A DNA stretch of 64,000 bases from Enterococcus termitis. Lineage in GTDB: Bacteria > Bacillota > Bacilli > Lactobacillales > Enterococcaceae. The translations under genes and the position numbers were made by a program. Where the stretch lies: contig NZ_MIJY01000001.1 in NCBI RefSeq assembly GCF_001730305.1, positions 310,001-374,000 of the forward strand, read 5' to 3'. The notes under the pieces are model-generated. The model ran no database searches, had not been told where the DNA came from, and saw only the letters and a list, made by a program, of their open reading frames with translations. Positions 35,803 through 44,727 of this stretch are shown in pieces (position 1 is the stretch's first letter; every line of letters begins with the position of its first letter).

Positions 35803-38252
35803 TAGTTATTGTCGTTTTCTTTTTTCTCATCTTCTTTTTTATCGTCTTCCTTCTTTTCAGAAGAGGAAGGTGTAGTTGTTGTGTTTGAATTTGATGAGGA
35901 TGGAGTCGTTGTTCTGGAGTTGCTAGAATTAGATGTTGCATAACGTCCCCAGTACGCACTGTAATTAGCATCAGTACCGCCATAACCGAATTTATATTGG
36001 CTCTTTGGAGCACCATCTTTGGCATAGAGAGAAACGGTATTTGGACCTGGTGCTGTGTAAGTACCACCATTATAAGTAAAGGTCCCAGGTTTTTCTCCAG
36101 TAAAACTAGAAACAGTTGATTTAATGACATCATCTGAAAGTGTAAATTTTTGACCAACTCCAAATAAATCAGGTCTAACGAGATAGATAGCATTTATTAA
36201 GTTAGCCAAATAATTGCTATTTTGATCTCCACTATTTGGACTCATTGCAGTTGGCAGATCGTATCCTGTCCATGAGCCCAATGTAATCGTTGGTGTAGAA
36301 ACGACTAGCCAAGAATCTTTATACGCTTCCGTTGTTCCTGTCTTACCGATCCAATCGACATTTGCTAAATCTGGATTTAAACCAGAAACGACACTTTTGA
36401 AAGGTGTAGTTATTTTTGAATCAAGTACGGAGCGCAACATATCATTCATAATAGAAGCAGTTGCAGGAGAGTAAACCTGTGCAGGCTCCATTTTATGTTC
36501 ATAGATTACATTTCCATTATTATCTGTGATTTTATCGATCATATACCCTTTTTGATACTGTCCTTTATTGGCTAATGTTTGGAAACCATTTGTTTGGGTC
36601 AACACAGTTGCTTCGACCGATCCTAAGGGAGCAGATTCATAAGCCCAGCGTTCATCAGCAGGATAATTCATTTTGCTTAGGTAATTGTTGTAAGAAAAGT
36701 TATCATCACTCATTTGTTTTTTCATTGCTTCATTTAGATGGTAGACAGGAATGTTGTAAGACCATTCTAATGAGTAACGTACTGTGTCAAATGTGTTAGT
36801 TCCAGAATTGGTTGCATTGTTTAGTTCACCGCCACTACTGTAGGAAGTAGGATAGTTCGCTAAGCGACTTTCAGAACCGATCATGCCTTGATCAATTGCA
36901 GGACCATATACGGAAAGTGGTTTGATCGTAGAGCCTACTTGACGAACTGTATCTAGTGCATGGTTACTTTGGCTGACATTGTAGTCTCTACCAGCAACAA
37001 AGCCAATGATTCGACCGGTTTGATTATCCATTAGGACATTTCCGGTTTCAACAAGGCCTGCACCATACCCGTCATCAAGCATATAGCCATAGGCTGCTAC
37101 AGCATTTTGCATGGTGTCATAAACTGTTTGATCGATAGTCGATTGTATGGTATAACCGCGATTTTGGATCTCTCTGCGCGCTTGTTCTTCATACTGAGAA
37201 AGTCCTAAGTCATCTAACTCTGCTCTTTTTACGCCAGCTTTTTCTATATTGACATCCATGATCGCTTGTACAGCTTGGTCAAGTACAGCGTAATATAGAT
37301 AGCCTTCTGTATTTTGATTTGCTTCTTGTTGAGGTTGAAAATCTTGTTTTAAATCATAACTTTTGGCTGCTTCGTATTCTTCTTTTGTAATTGCTTTTTC
37401 TCGATACATACTGAATAAAACAAAATCTTTTCGCTTCATTCCATAAGAAAGATTTTCATCATCCTTTAATTCCCCTGTATTTGTATAGGGAGTGTAGATG
37501 ATAGGGCTTTGTGGAAGCCCAGCGATGAAAGCGGCCTGCGGTAGAGTCAAATCATTCGCGCTTTTACCAAATAGACCTTTGGCTGCTTCTTCAACACCGG
37601 CGATGTTTTCTCCTTTGTTGTTACGACCAAAGGGAGAGACATTTAAATAGGTTGTGACGATTTCATCTTTAGAAAAATACTGTTCAATACGATACGCTAG
37701 CAAGATTTCATTGGCTTTTCGTTTAAACGTTGTCTCATCTGTTAAGATTTGTTGTTTTACGAGTTGCTGTGTCAAAGTGGATCCACCGGAAGAACCGCCG
37801 ATGCCGGTAGCATCAGAAATTAGGGCACGAATCACCGCTTTAGGAACAACGCCCTTGTGCTCTTCGAAGTATTCATCCTCGGTAGAAATGATCGCCTTTT
37901 TTAATAGGGGAGAAATATGTTCTCCGTCTACTCTTGTTCGAACAAGATCAGATTTGATCATCGCAATATTTGTGCCATCTGCATAGGTCATTTTTGAGAC
38001 CTCAGTAATATCGCTGATATCTGTCTGAAGTTCTTCTTTTGTCGGCGGTTGAGTATCTTCAACTAAGAAGGCAAAATAGCCCATACCGATGCCAAGACCA
38101 AGAGCGCCACCTAATAGCACCATCACCACCAAAAAGACAAATAAAGACTGTAAGACACGAATGGCGATATTAACGCCCATAAAAATCTTTTTCTTCTCTG
38201 GTATTTTATAAGAATGTCGTTCCGGTTTATGGGAATTATTCTGATTATCCAA
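35802..38252 (-). CDS. pbpF: Class A penicillin-binding protein (PBP1b type)
   Basis: 816 residues from a TTG at 38252, preferred because GAGGTGA lies 4-5 bases upstream. An ATG at 38279 would add 9 residues but has a poor ribosome site. Short cytoplasmic part, one membrane helix (about 32-58), glycosyltransferase domain with EDEYFEEHKGV and TQQLVKQQ, transpeptidase domain with SxxK in GSTIKPL, SYN and KTGT, and a Ser/Thr/Asn then Glu/Lys/Asp-rich tail of about 45 residues. It polymerises and crosslinks peptidoglycan. Next to ccpA, as pbpF is in E. faecalis. Confidence 0.93.
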   Translation of the reverse strand: MDNQNNSHKPERHSYKIPEKKKIFMGVNIAIRVLQSLFVFLVVMVLLGGALGLGIGMGYFAFLVEDTQPPTKEELQTDISDITEVSKMTYADGTNIAMIKSDLVRTRVDGEHISPLLKKAIISTEDEYFEEHKGVVPKAVIRALISDATGIGGSSGGSTLTQQLVKQQILTDETTFKRKANEILLAYRIEQYFSKDEIVTTYLNVSPFGRNNKGENIAGVEEAAKGLFGKSANDLTLPQAAFIAGLPQSPIIYTPYTNTGELKDDENLSYGMKRKDFVLFSMYREKAITKEEYEAAKSYDLKQDFQPQQEANQNTEGYLYYAVLDQAVQAIMDVNIEKAGVKRAELDDLGLSQYEEQARREIQNRGYTIQSTIDQTVYDTMQNAVAAYGYMLDDGYGAGLVETGNVLMDNQTGRIIGFVAGRDYNVSQSNHALDTVRQVGSTIKPLSVYGPAIDQGMIGSESRLANYPTSYSSGGELNNATNSGTNTFDTVRYSLEWSYNIPVYHLNEAMKKQMSDDNFSYNNYLSKMNYPADERWAYESAPLGSVEATVLTQTNGFQTLANKGQYQKGYMIDKITDNNGNVIYEHKMEPAQVYSPATASIMNDMLRSVLDSKITTPFKSVVSGLNPDLANVDWIGKTGTTEAYKDSWLVVSTPTITLGSWTGYDLPTAMSPNSGDQNSNYLANLINAIYLVRPDLFGVGQKFTLSDDVIKSTVSSFTGEKPGTFTYNGGTYTAPGPNTVSLYAKDGAPKSQYKFGYGGTDANYSAYWGRYATSNSSNSRTTTPSSSNSNTTTTPSSSEKKEDDKKEDEKKENDNN

Positions 38253-38446
38253 ACGTTTCACCTCAATAAAATGTTGCATTCCGTGATATTATAGCAAAAA
38301 AAATCTATAATGAACAGTTGTTCAACTGTATATACGTATTTAATCATAAAAATTTAATAGTAGGAAAAATAGAACTTTTGAATAAATAGATGTTTTTAAA
38401 TGAAGCAATAAGGAAAGAGCCAAACTGTTGATTTATCGATTAACCA

Positions 38447-38788
38447 TTAAGATCCGTTATTTTCGTTTACTCGATATAAAACGATTTTTTTGATCAATGC
38501 TTCTGGTAATGGAGAATCTACAGGGAATTGAATGGCGCCTTTACTTGTTTTATAATCTGTCAGCTCATCTTTAAACGCTATAATTGCTGAGGGTGCAGGA
38601 TAAAAGCCAATATGATTTTTAGCGTTAGCAAAGTGAACCAAATTTCCATTTAAATAGAAGGTGGGCATGCCGTAAGACATTTTTTCTGTTGCTTCGGGCA
38701 CGAGTGTTTTGATTATTGTATATAACTGCTGGAGCTTTTCTTGCCGTTCTTCTGGGGATTCTGAGATATATTGTTCAATGATTGTCAT
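38447..38788 (-). CDS. DUF1801 / YdhG-like protein
   Basis: 113 residues with the family motifs PEERQEKLQQLYTIIKTLVPEATEKMSYGMPTF-like start, NLVHFANAKNHIGFYP and KGAIQFP. Relatives are annotated iron chaperone or YdhG/YjhA. Evidence for that is thin. The 38280-38446 gap before it shows nothing clear. The IS30 unit inserted just downstream of its start region, between this gene and the YdeI/OmpD-type gene at 41505. Confidence 0.8.
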   Translation of the reverse strand: MTIIEQYISESPEERQEKLQQLYTIIKTLVPEATEKMSYGMPTFYLNGNLVHFANAKNHIGFYPAPSAIIAFKDELTDYKTSKGAIQFPVDSPLPEALIKKIVLYRVNENNGS

Positions 38789-38846
38789 GTGAAGTACCTA
38801 CTTTCTGTTCTTTTTTTTCTTAAGTATACCACTAGAATGTATAATT

Positions 38847-38870
38847 TAAGTGCAACACTAAAAATTAAAG
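38847..38870 (+). repeat. Left terminal inverted repeat of the IS30 unit
   Basis: TAAGTGCAACACTAAAAATT. 16 of the first 20 bases match the inverted right end, including the first 11 without a gap. Confidence 0.8.
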
Positions 38871-38881
38871 GTGAAAAAGCC

Positions 38882-38890
38882 TGTTATAAT
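38882..38890 (+). promoter_or_regulatory. Transposase promoter (extended -10)
   Basis: TGTTATAAT with no clear -35. A TAGGAGG ribosome site precedes the ATG at 38929. Confidence 0.5.
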
Positions 38891-38928
38891 GGTGTTGACG
38901 AATTATATCGACTAGGAGGTATTCAGCT

Positions 38929-39924
38929 ATGACTTCATACACACACCTTACGATACGTGAGCGGGAAATGATTTTTTTATATCATGGTTTTGGTTTTACT
39001 ATCCGTAGAATTGGACGGTTGATCAAAAGAAGCCCTTCAACTGTTATGAGGGAACTTAAAAGGAATACTACAAAGTTTAGAGCCTATTCGCCTTCTCTAG
39101 CACAAAAATCGTATCATAAGAACAAGCAGAAATGCGGAAGAAAGAGAATCTTGGATCAATCACCTTATAAAGAAACCATTCGTAAACTACTTTTTGAAGA
39201 CCAATGGTCTCCAGAGCAGATAGCGAATAGAATTAACTTAGAGAATAATGAATCTATTATCAGTTATCCAACTATTTATCGCTCTATCTATAATGGTCTA
39301 TTTGATGAAGGATTTCCCGCAGGCAGTCCTGGAGCACGAAAAATGTTAAGAAGAAAAGGAAGAAAATCAGTGAATAAAAGAATTGGTGATCGTCGTGGAC
39401 GATTTACTAATGTCAAAACGATACACGAACGTCCAATTAAAGCTGAAAATAGAGAAGAACTTGGTCACTGGGAAGCAGATACTGTCTTGGGACACCGAGG
39501 AAAATCAAGTTTAGTTACATTAGTTGATCGGAAATCTCGATTTTTGTTAGCGGGTCGAATACCCAAAAATGATTCAATTTGTGTAAGGGATATGATAGTA
39601 AAATTATTATCGCCCTTACACAAAAAACAACGAAAAACTATTACTCCAGATAGAGGGCCAGAATTTGCAAAATATAAATACTTTAGTAGATTATGCCGTA
39701 TAGATTGTTACTTTGCAGATCCGTGGTCTCCATGGCAACGTGGAACAAATGAGAATACAAATGGGTTAATACGTGAGTATTTACCAAAACGTACGGATAT
39801 GACACCAGTTTCAGAAGAATATATTAAATCTGTTGTAAAAAAACTTAACAATAGACCAAGAAAATGCTTAGGCTGGAAGACCCCCTTTGAGGTGTTTTAC
39901 GAAAGACAAGTAAAACTAATTTAA
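38929..39924 (+). CDS. IS30-family transposase
   Basis: 331 residues, full length. The N-terminal helix-turn-helix (YTHLTIREREMIFLY and IRRIGRLIKRSPSTVMREL) is of the IS30 type. The catalytic core keeps the DDE triad: D in HWEADTVLGH, D in TPDRGPEF, and E in RGTNENTNGLIREY. No frameshift or stop is seen, so the element may be active. It moves the unit via its terminal repeats, by copy-out circle intermediates in this family. Confidence 0.95.
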   Translation: MTSYTHLTIREREMIFLYHGFGFTIRRIGRLIKRSPSTVMRELKRNTTKFRAYSPSLAQKSYHKNKQKCGRKRILDQSPYKETIRKLLFEDQWSPEQIANRINLENNESIISYPTIYRSIYNGLFDEGFPAGSPGARKMLRRKGRKSVNKRIGDRRGRFTNVKTIHERPIKAENREELGHWEADTVLGHRGKSSLVTLVDRKSRFLLAGRIPKNDSICVRDMIVKLLSPLHKKQRKTITPDRGPEFAKYKYFSRLCRIDCYFADPWSPWQRGTNENTNGLIREYLPKRTDMTPVSEEYIKSVVKKLNNRPRKCLGWKTPFEVFYERQVKLI

Positions 39925-39963
39925 GAAAACTAACCAGCGATTTCTTGAATTATTGGCTTATTA

Positions 39964-41280
39964 CTAATATGGATTTAAGGTGAACTTTTCACCATTCAAC
40001 ATAATATATGTTGGTTTTCTATTTGGTGCGAAGACAAGCCTTTCATTTATCTTTTCCGCTTTCAAAACAACATTCTTAGTTTCATCATAAAAACAATTTA
40101 ATCTGAATTTATATTGAATGTTGTATCGTTTGGTGCAACATAAAAACAATTGTTCACCTACTAAAGTTACTTCTAAATCCATTTTTTCCGAATTCACAGT
40201 GTCACTATAGTGATATCTATTAACTACCCTTAATAAAATTTCTTTTGAAATACTAATTTCTTTTAAAAGGGGGACTGAAAATGCTTTTCCCAATACATGC
40301 TCAACTATTTTTTTAGTGATAGTTGTGACAGGAATAATTTCTTGGTTAGAAAGAAAAATTACTATTAAGTCTTCCTCACGACAGATTTTTATGCTTGTTA
40401 CAAATCCATCTAAATCTCCCTGGTGCTGTAAAATTTTACTTTGTCCAATAGTTGTTATATCCCAACCACATGCGTAAGTTTCTTGGTTTACAGATTCATA
40501 TACTTGATAGAGTTCTTCAGACAACAGCCTTTTTTCAATAATTGCTTTTCCCCATTTTAATAGATCAGTTGTTGTTGAATACATCCCTGCTGCTCCTGTC
40601 GGAAATGACATATCAGTTTTAGCAGATTGAATTTCATCAATCCAAAACCCGTAACTTTCGACTAGATTACGAACAATATCAATATTATTCATACAACCAC
40701 TGTCCTCCATGCCTAAAGGATTCAAAATATATTTTTTTAAAACAATATCATACCTCGATTTGGTTACCTCTTCAATAATTTTTGTAATAACTAAATATCC
40801 AGTTGATGAATACTCATATGCAGTTCCAGGCGCAAAATTTAGTCCTTCTAAGTAAATGTTATCAATTATATTGCTTATATTATTTGGTATTCTCATATCT
40901 TTATCCCAATAATCTAGCTTATTTGCAAAGTCTGGAATTCCAGAAGAACAGGTTAAACAATGATATATTGTAACAGGTTCATATCTCTTAAGAAGCGGAA
41001 GATATTTTTGTACTGAATCATAGATATTTAGCAAACCTAAATCGTGTAAACGTAAAGTTATCATAGCAGTGAACGCCTTAGTTAAAGAAGCAATTTTGAA
41101 TTTTTTTTCACAGCTATTAGCAACATTCATTTCGATATTTGACAAGCCATAACTCTTGTTATGCACGATACTTCCCTTATGCCAAATTAGTAAATTTCCT
41201 TGTAAGTAGTCGTTTTCTTCATAGTAATTCATAAATTTATTAAAATATTCATATGCCACTTGTAGTTTCTCCATTTTCAT
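39964..41280 (-). CDS. Serine hydrolase of the class C beta-lactamase fold, IS cargo
   Basis: 438 residues. The SxxK motif SLTK lies near residue 66, the YxN equivalent reads YSSTGY near 165, and an HQGDLDG motif stands where KTG is in true beta-lactamases. This is the PF00144 fold used by esterases, D-aminopeptidases and peptide-editing enzymes. No signal peptide is visible, so a cytoplasmic enzyme is more likely than a secreted lactamase. The last 110 residues form a beta-rich tail. The gene is more A/T rich than its neighbours, and it lies inside the IS30 terminal repeats in convergent orientation to the transposase. Function unknown. Confidence 0.85.
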   Translation of the reverse strand: MKMEKLQVAYEYFNKFMNYYEENDYLQGNLLIWHKGSIVHNKSYGLSNIEMNVANSCEKKFKIASLTKAFTAMITLRLHDLGLLNIYDSVQKYLPLLKRYEPVTIYHCLTCSSGIPDFANKLDYWDKDMRIPNNISNIIDNIYLEGLNFAPGTAYEYSSTGYLVITKIIEEVTKSRYDIVLKKYILNPLGMEDSGCMNNIDIVRNLVESYGFWIDEIQSAKTDMSFPTGAAGMYSTTTDLLKWGKAIIEKRLLSEELYQVYESVNQETYACGWDITTIGQSKILQHQGDLDGFVTSIKICREEDLIVIFLSNQEIIPVTTITKKIVEHVLGKAFSVPLLKEISISKEILLRVVNRYHYSDTVNSEKMDLEVTLVGEQLFLCCTKRYNIQYKFRLNCFYDETKNVVLKAEKINERLVFAPNRKPTYIMLNGEKFTLNPY

Positions 41281-41349
41281 TTTGTATAGTGAGTCCTTTT
41301 ATTTTCTATTTTATCAAAGAATACAATTAGAAAAAAGAAGGTTTAAGAA

Positions 41350-41373
41350 AAGCAATTACAAATGTTGCACTTA
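41350..41373 (-). repeat. Right terminal inverted repeat of the IS30 unit
   Basis: Read on the minus strand it is TAAGTGCAACATTTGTAATT. The ATT duplication follows at 41374-41376. The stretch 41281-41504 otherwise holds only the promoters for the two divergent genes. Confidence 0.8.
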
Positions 41374-41504
41374 ATTAGACAATTCTAGCATGAGAAAAGA
41401 ACGTGTGAACCATTATAAGGAGTAAGATAAATGAAGTAAACGCTTTTCATGTTTTATGGTACACTAACACATAGAATAGAAAGTGAATCGAGGAGACGGA
41501 AAAA

Positions 41505-42176
41505 ATGGAAAAATCGATTGTTGAAAAATTGAAATTAAAGAACTATTCAACTAAAGCGATCGTAAATCGCCCAGATGAAACGTATTTGACTGACTTGGAA
41601 GATGCGCAGTTGACACTCCCAGATAAAGCAGTGGATTTATTATTTGTATTTGTGAAAACGATGGAAGAGTTTAAGGCGATTGTTCAGACAGTTATTGAGC
41701 AAAAATTACTTAATAAGGATGGCGTACTTTTTGTGGCTTATCCAAAAAAAGGCAATAAAATGTATTCTACATTCGTTCATCGAGATGAGATTTTTCCTGT
41801 CCTAGGAGTCGATGATGCTGATGGTTATGTAGGAAAAAGTACCCTGAAATTTAATCGTATGGTTCGCTTGGATGAAACGTTTACGGTCACTGGGCTAAAA
41901 AATAGTGACCGTAAAGCACAAAAATCAAGTGGAAATAGTGCGCGTGTAGCTGATTATGTTCAGTTTATACCTCAGGTAGAAGCGTTATTGGAAAACCATT
42001 TGAAGGCAAAAGTGCTATTTGATCAGTTGACGCCAGGCTATAAGAAAGATTGGGCAAGATACATTTATAGTGCAAAACAGCAAGTAACACAAGAAAAGAG
42101 ACAAGCTGAAATGATCGATATTTTGGAACTAGGTTTTAAATCAAAAGAATTGTATCGTCAGTCTTTGAACAGCTAA
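41505..42176 (+). CDS. YdeI/OmpD-associated family protein
   Basis: 223 residues. The C-terminal ~60 residues (LTPGYKKDWARYIYSAKQ through EMIDILELG) form the YdeI/OmpD-associated helical domain (PF13376). The N-terminal part with DKAVDLLFVFVKTMEEF and the KxGNKMYSTFVHRDEIF segment resembles the DUF3052-like half seen in some fused members. Relatives are described as bacteriocin-protection proteins, but the function is not settled. GAGGAGACGG precedes the ATG. A GTG-started DUF1801 gene follows 14 bases later, likely co-transcribed. Confidence 0.75.
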   Translation: MEKSIVEKLKLKNYSTKAIVNRPDETYLTDLEDAQLTLPDKAVDLLFVFVKTMEEFKAIVQTVIEQKLLNKDGVLFVAYPKKGNKMYSTFVHRDEIFPVLGVDDADGYVGKSTLKFNRMVRLDETFTVTGLKNSDRKAQKSSGNSARVADYVQFIPQVEALLENHLKAKVLFDQLTPGYKKDWARYIYSAKQQVTQEKRQAEMIDILELGFKSKELYRQSLNS

Positions 42177-42190
42177 AGGAGGACAAGCCT

Positions 42191-42643
42191 GTGGAACAAG
42201 TAATAGAATATGTTGAGAATGTTGATGAAAAGTGGCAGGAGTCTTATCGGCAGTTAGAGAAAGTAATTGCCGAAAATATTCCACAAGGATTTGTTTTACA
42301 GATGCAATATGGAATGCCGACATATGTCGTGCCATTAAGTGTGTTTCCAGAAGGCTATTTGAATCGAAAAGATGAACCGTTACCATTTATTAGCCTAGCA
42401 GCACAAAAGAACCATTTGTCGCTATATCATATGGGGATCATGGGAGATACAGATTTGTTGCACTGGTTTCAAGAAGAATACCATAAAGTTGTTCCAACAA
42501 AACTGAACATGGGAAAAAGCTGTATTCGTTTTACTAATCCCAAAATTATCCCCTATGAATTGATTGGGAAATTAGTCAGCAAGATTTCAATGGAAGAATG
42601 GGTGGCTAATTATCGTCGCTATACGGCTAAAAATAAGAAATAG
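42191..42643 (+). CDS. DUF1801-domain protein
   Basis: 150 residues from a GTG start with AAAGGAGGA upstream. Conserved parts are VLQMQYGMPTYVVP, FISLAAQKNHLSLYHMG and MGKSCIRF. It is a distant relative of the DUF1801 protein at 38447. Its place after a YdeI/OmpD-type gene is common, since both domain types are fused or adjacent in many Firmicutes. Function unknown. Confidence 0.8.
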   Translation: MEQVIEYVENVDEKWQESYRQLEKVIAENIPQGFVLQMQYGMPTYVVPLSVFPEGYLNRKDEPLPFISLAAQKNHLSLYHMGIMGDTDLLHWFQEEYHKVVPTKLNMGKSCIRFTNPKIIPYELIGKLVSKISMEEWVANYRRYTAKNKK

Positions 42644-42724
42644 AAAGAAGCAAAAAGGTTGTCTTTTCCTGTTGTTTCACGTACTCTTTTAGAGGATAGA
42701 GTTTACTAATTGAATGTTATAAGA

Positions 42725-43062
42725 TGACTGAAAGGAACGTTGCTTTCGTTTATTTCGTTAGTTGATGATGAATAGTACAAGACTTTCGTAGAAAGTGTTG
42801 ATCATTGAGACAAAAAGCGTCTCAAAGTCAATTTCCTAATTTTCTGCAGGATTAAGCGATTTGTTCCGCTTTTGCTGAGAATCACAACGAAAAAGATTTG
42901 AGTTGATGATGAACAGTACAAGACTTTCGTAAGAAAGTGTTGATCATTTGTATACCCAGCTGCATGAGCCAGTCTCTCGAGAAAAAGATAAAACCTGAAT
43001 GAGGCAAGAAGCGCCTCATTCATGTTTTCCTATTTTCTAGTCGAGACTAAACAGGCTCATTC
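42725..43062 (+). repeat. Double palindromic leader element upstream of nfo
   Basis: The 42644-43087 gap holds two related copies. The unit GTTGATGATGAA-ACAAGACTTTCGT-GTTGATCATT occurs at 42761-42806 and again at 42902-42948 with one extra base. Copy 1 carries a GAGAC/GTCTC hairpin (42807-42823). Copy 2 has a long stem of 42964-43005 with 43012-43060 (ATGAGCC / GGCTCAT outer arms, AGTCTC / GAGACT, and GAATGAGGC / GCGCCTCATTC in the centre). TGACTGAAAGGAACG at 42725 is identical in the pstC leader. Confidence 0.7.
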
Positions 43063-43087
43063 CGCTTTTATTTTAAGGAGGATTTTT

Positions 43088-43981
43088 ATGTTATTAGGTT
43101 CGCATGTGAGTATGAGTGGTAAGAAAATGTTATTAGGTGCTGCGGAAGAGGCGGCAAGTTATGATGCGACAACGTTTATGATCTATACTGGAGCGCCTCA
43201 AAATACTCGAAGAAAACCAATTGAAGAGATGAATATTGAGACAGGTCAAGCGTTTATGGCAGAGCATCATTTAAGCAATATTGTTGTGCATGCACCGTAT
43301 ATCATCAATCTTGGCAATACGATCAAGTTGGAAAACTTTGGTTTTGCAACAGAATTTTTACGTCAGGAAATTGAACGTGCGCAAGCTTTAGGTGCCACAC
43401 AGATTACGTTACATCCGGGAGCCCACGTTGGCGCTGGGGTTGATGCAGGGTTAAAACAAATCATCAAAGGACTTGATGAGGTGCTGTGGAAAGAACAGAT
43501 CCCGCAAATCGCTTTAGAAACGATGGCTGGAAAAGGCACAGAACTAGGTCGGACTTTTGAAGAGTTAGCGACAATCATTGAAGGAGTTACTTTAAATGAT
43601 AAACTATCTGTCACAATGGATACTTGTCATATCAACGATGCTGGTTATAACGTAAAAGAAGATTTTGATGGTGTGTTAGAAGAGTTCGATAAAATCATTG
43701 GGTTGGACCGCTTAAAAGTAGTTCACGTAAATGATTCTAAAAATCCAATGGGCTCTCACAAAGACCGTCATGCCAATATTGGTTTTGGTACAATCGGCTT
43801 TGATGCGCTGAATCAAGTAGTACATCATGAGAAATTAAAAGACCTACCTAAAATTTTAGAAACGCCTTATGTTGGTGCAGATAAAAAGACTAGTAAAGCA
43901 CCTTACGGATATGAAATTGCTATGTTAAAAGCACAAACCTTCGATCCCGATTTGCTTGAAAAAATTGAAGGACAAAAGTAA
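43088..43981 (+). CDS. nfo: Endonuclease IV
   Basis: 297 residues from the ATG at 43088 with AAGGAGGAT upstream. TIM-barrel AP endonuclease with zinc ligands in GAHV and [17 protein letters not shown] near the middle and VVHVNDSK and the HKDRHANIG motif. It cuts 5' to abasic sites. The start chosen leaves the leader repeat outside the gene. Confidence 0.96.
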   Translation: MLLGSHVSMSGKKMLLGAAEEAASYDATTFMIYTGAPQNTRRKPIEEMNIETGQAFMAEHHLSNIVVHAPYIINLGNTIKLENFGFATEFLRQEIERAQALGATQITLHPGAHVGAGVDAGLKQIIKGLDEVLWKEQIPQIALETMAGKGTELGRTFEELATIIEGVTLNDKLSVTMDTCHINDAGYNVKEDFDGVLEEFDKIIGLDRLKVVHVNDSKNPMGSHKDRHANIGFGTIGFDALNQVVHHEKLKDLPKILETPYVGADKKTSKAPYGYEIAMLKAQTFDPDLLEKIEGQK

Positions 43982-44017
43982 AAACAGAACGGTCTATTTG
44001 ATGCCATAAGAAAACGA

Positions 44018-44061
44018 GAAACTCTTGCCTGTGAAATGTTTATCATAGGCAAGAGTTTTTT
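44018..44061 (+). terminator. Terminator after nfo
   Basis: AAACTCTTGCCT pairs with AGGCAAGAGTTTTTT. Confidence 0.9.
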
Positions 44062-44342
44062 GTTCGAGTATATGAATTGAACGCACATAAGAATAAGCGA
44101 ATCCAATCTTTGATGTTTTTTTACAAGAAAAGCTATGTTTATAAATTTCTTGTGAAGAATATGATGAAATAGCTTTTCTTTTCACGCGCTTTCTAGTAAA
44201 ATGATTTCTTGAGAGCAATTTAATAAAAATGGAGGCTAGTGCCTCAATAAAATTGGAAATAATAAGTTTAACAAAGGTACTGACTGCGTTTTTAAGTGCA
44301 GAAGCTTCTGTTCAGCTTTTCTATGAGAAAGGAGAGATTTAT

Positions 44343-44564
44343 ATGTCAACAGGTTTAGTAGTGTTAATCGCGATTATCGCTTTATTAGCAGGTGCAGCAG
44401 GCGGATTTTTCCTTGCGCGCAAATATATGCAAGATTATTTTAAAAAGAATCCTCCCGTTAATGAGGATATGTTACGAATGATGATGATGTCTATGGGACA
44501 AAAACCTTCTGAGAAGAAGATACGTCAAATGATGCAGCAAATGAAGAACCAAGGCGACAAATAG
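44343..44564 (+). CDS. YneF family membrane protein
   Basis: 73 residues from the ATG at 44343 with GAAAGGAGA upstream. One N-terminal membrane helix (4-26), then [22 protein letters not shown] with the Met-rich segment typical of YneF, and a basic QQMKNQGDK end. Function unknown but highly conserved in Firmicutes. The leader (44220-44340) has a GAGGC/GCCTC mini-hairpin but no clear relation to the other leader repeats. Confidence 0.9.
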   Translation: MSTGLVVLIAIIALLAGAAGGFFLARKYMQDYFKKNPPVNEDMLRMMMMSMGQKPSEKKIRQMMQQMKNQGDK

Positions 44565-44598
44565 GTTCTTTTAAAGCAATTCAGATTTCAAGAGCACA

Positions 44599-44626
44599 AC
44601 GGGCTGATTTTTTAGTCCGTTTTTTT
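44599..44626 (+). terminator. Terminator after yneF
   Basis: ACGGGCT pairs with AGTCCGT, followed by seven T. Confidence 0.8.
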
Positions 44627-44664
44627 GCACTTATTTTTTGATAAATGAAAGGAGTTGTATAGAA

Positions 44665-44703
44665 ATGGGAAAACAACGCAGAAATGATGTGAGCAGCAAG
44701 TAG
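44665..44703 (+). CDS. Possible 12-residue leader peptide before the ABC exporter
   Basis: ATG GGA AAA CAA CGC through TAG encodes MGKQRRNDVSSK. GAAAGGAG is 8 bases upstream, a strong ribosome site, and the stop is 24 bases before the exporter start. In Bacillus the related bmrCD exporter is controlled by a small leader peptide (BmrB). This may be an analogue, but no attenuator hairpin between it and the exporter gene is obvious, so the claim rests on position only. Confidence 0.4.
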   Translation: MGKQRRNDVSSK

Positions 44704-44727
44704 CAAGGTTAGAAGAGGAGAATGTAC

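Larger units (their letters stand above)
38847..41373 (+). mobile_element. IS30-type unit carrying a serine hydrolase cargo gene
   Basis: 2,527 bp bounded by inverted repeats that start TAAGTGCAACA at both ends and flanked by the 3-bp direct repeat ATT (38844-38846 and 41374-41376). It holds an intact IS30 transposase on the + strand and a convergent 438-codon serine hydrolase on the minus strand. No second copy of the right end is found after the transposase (39925-39963). Joining the flanks restores CTAGAAT-N12-AATTCTAG, a palindromic target as IS30 elements favour. Most IS30 elements are 1.0-1.2 kb without cargo. Confidence 0.8.

Noticed and set aside
35744-36193. 149-codon frame at the end of the class A PBP gene
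   Set aside because: It is a +1 frame of the low-complexity Ser/Thr/Lys tail of the PBP and has no independent start signal.
39964-41280. Calling the IS cargo a beta-lactamase resistance gene
   Set aside because: No signal peptide, no KTG motif and an HQG in its place. Only the fold is shared, so resistance cannot be claimed.
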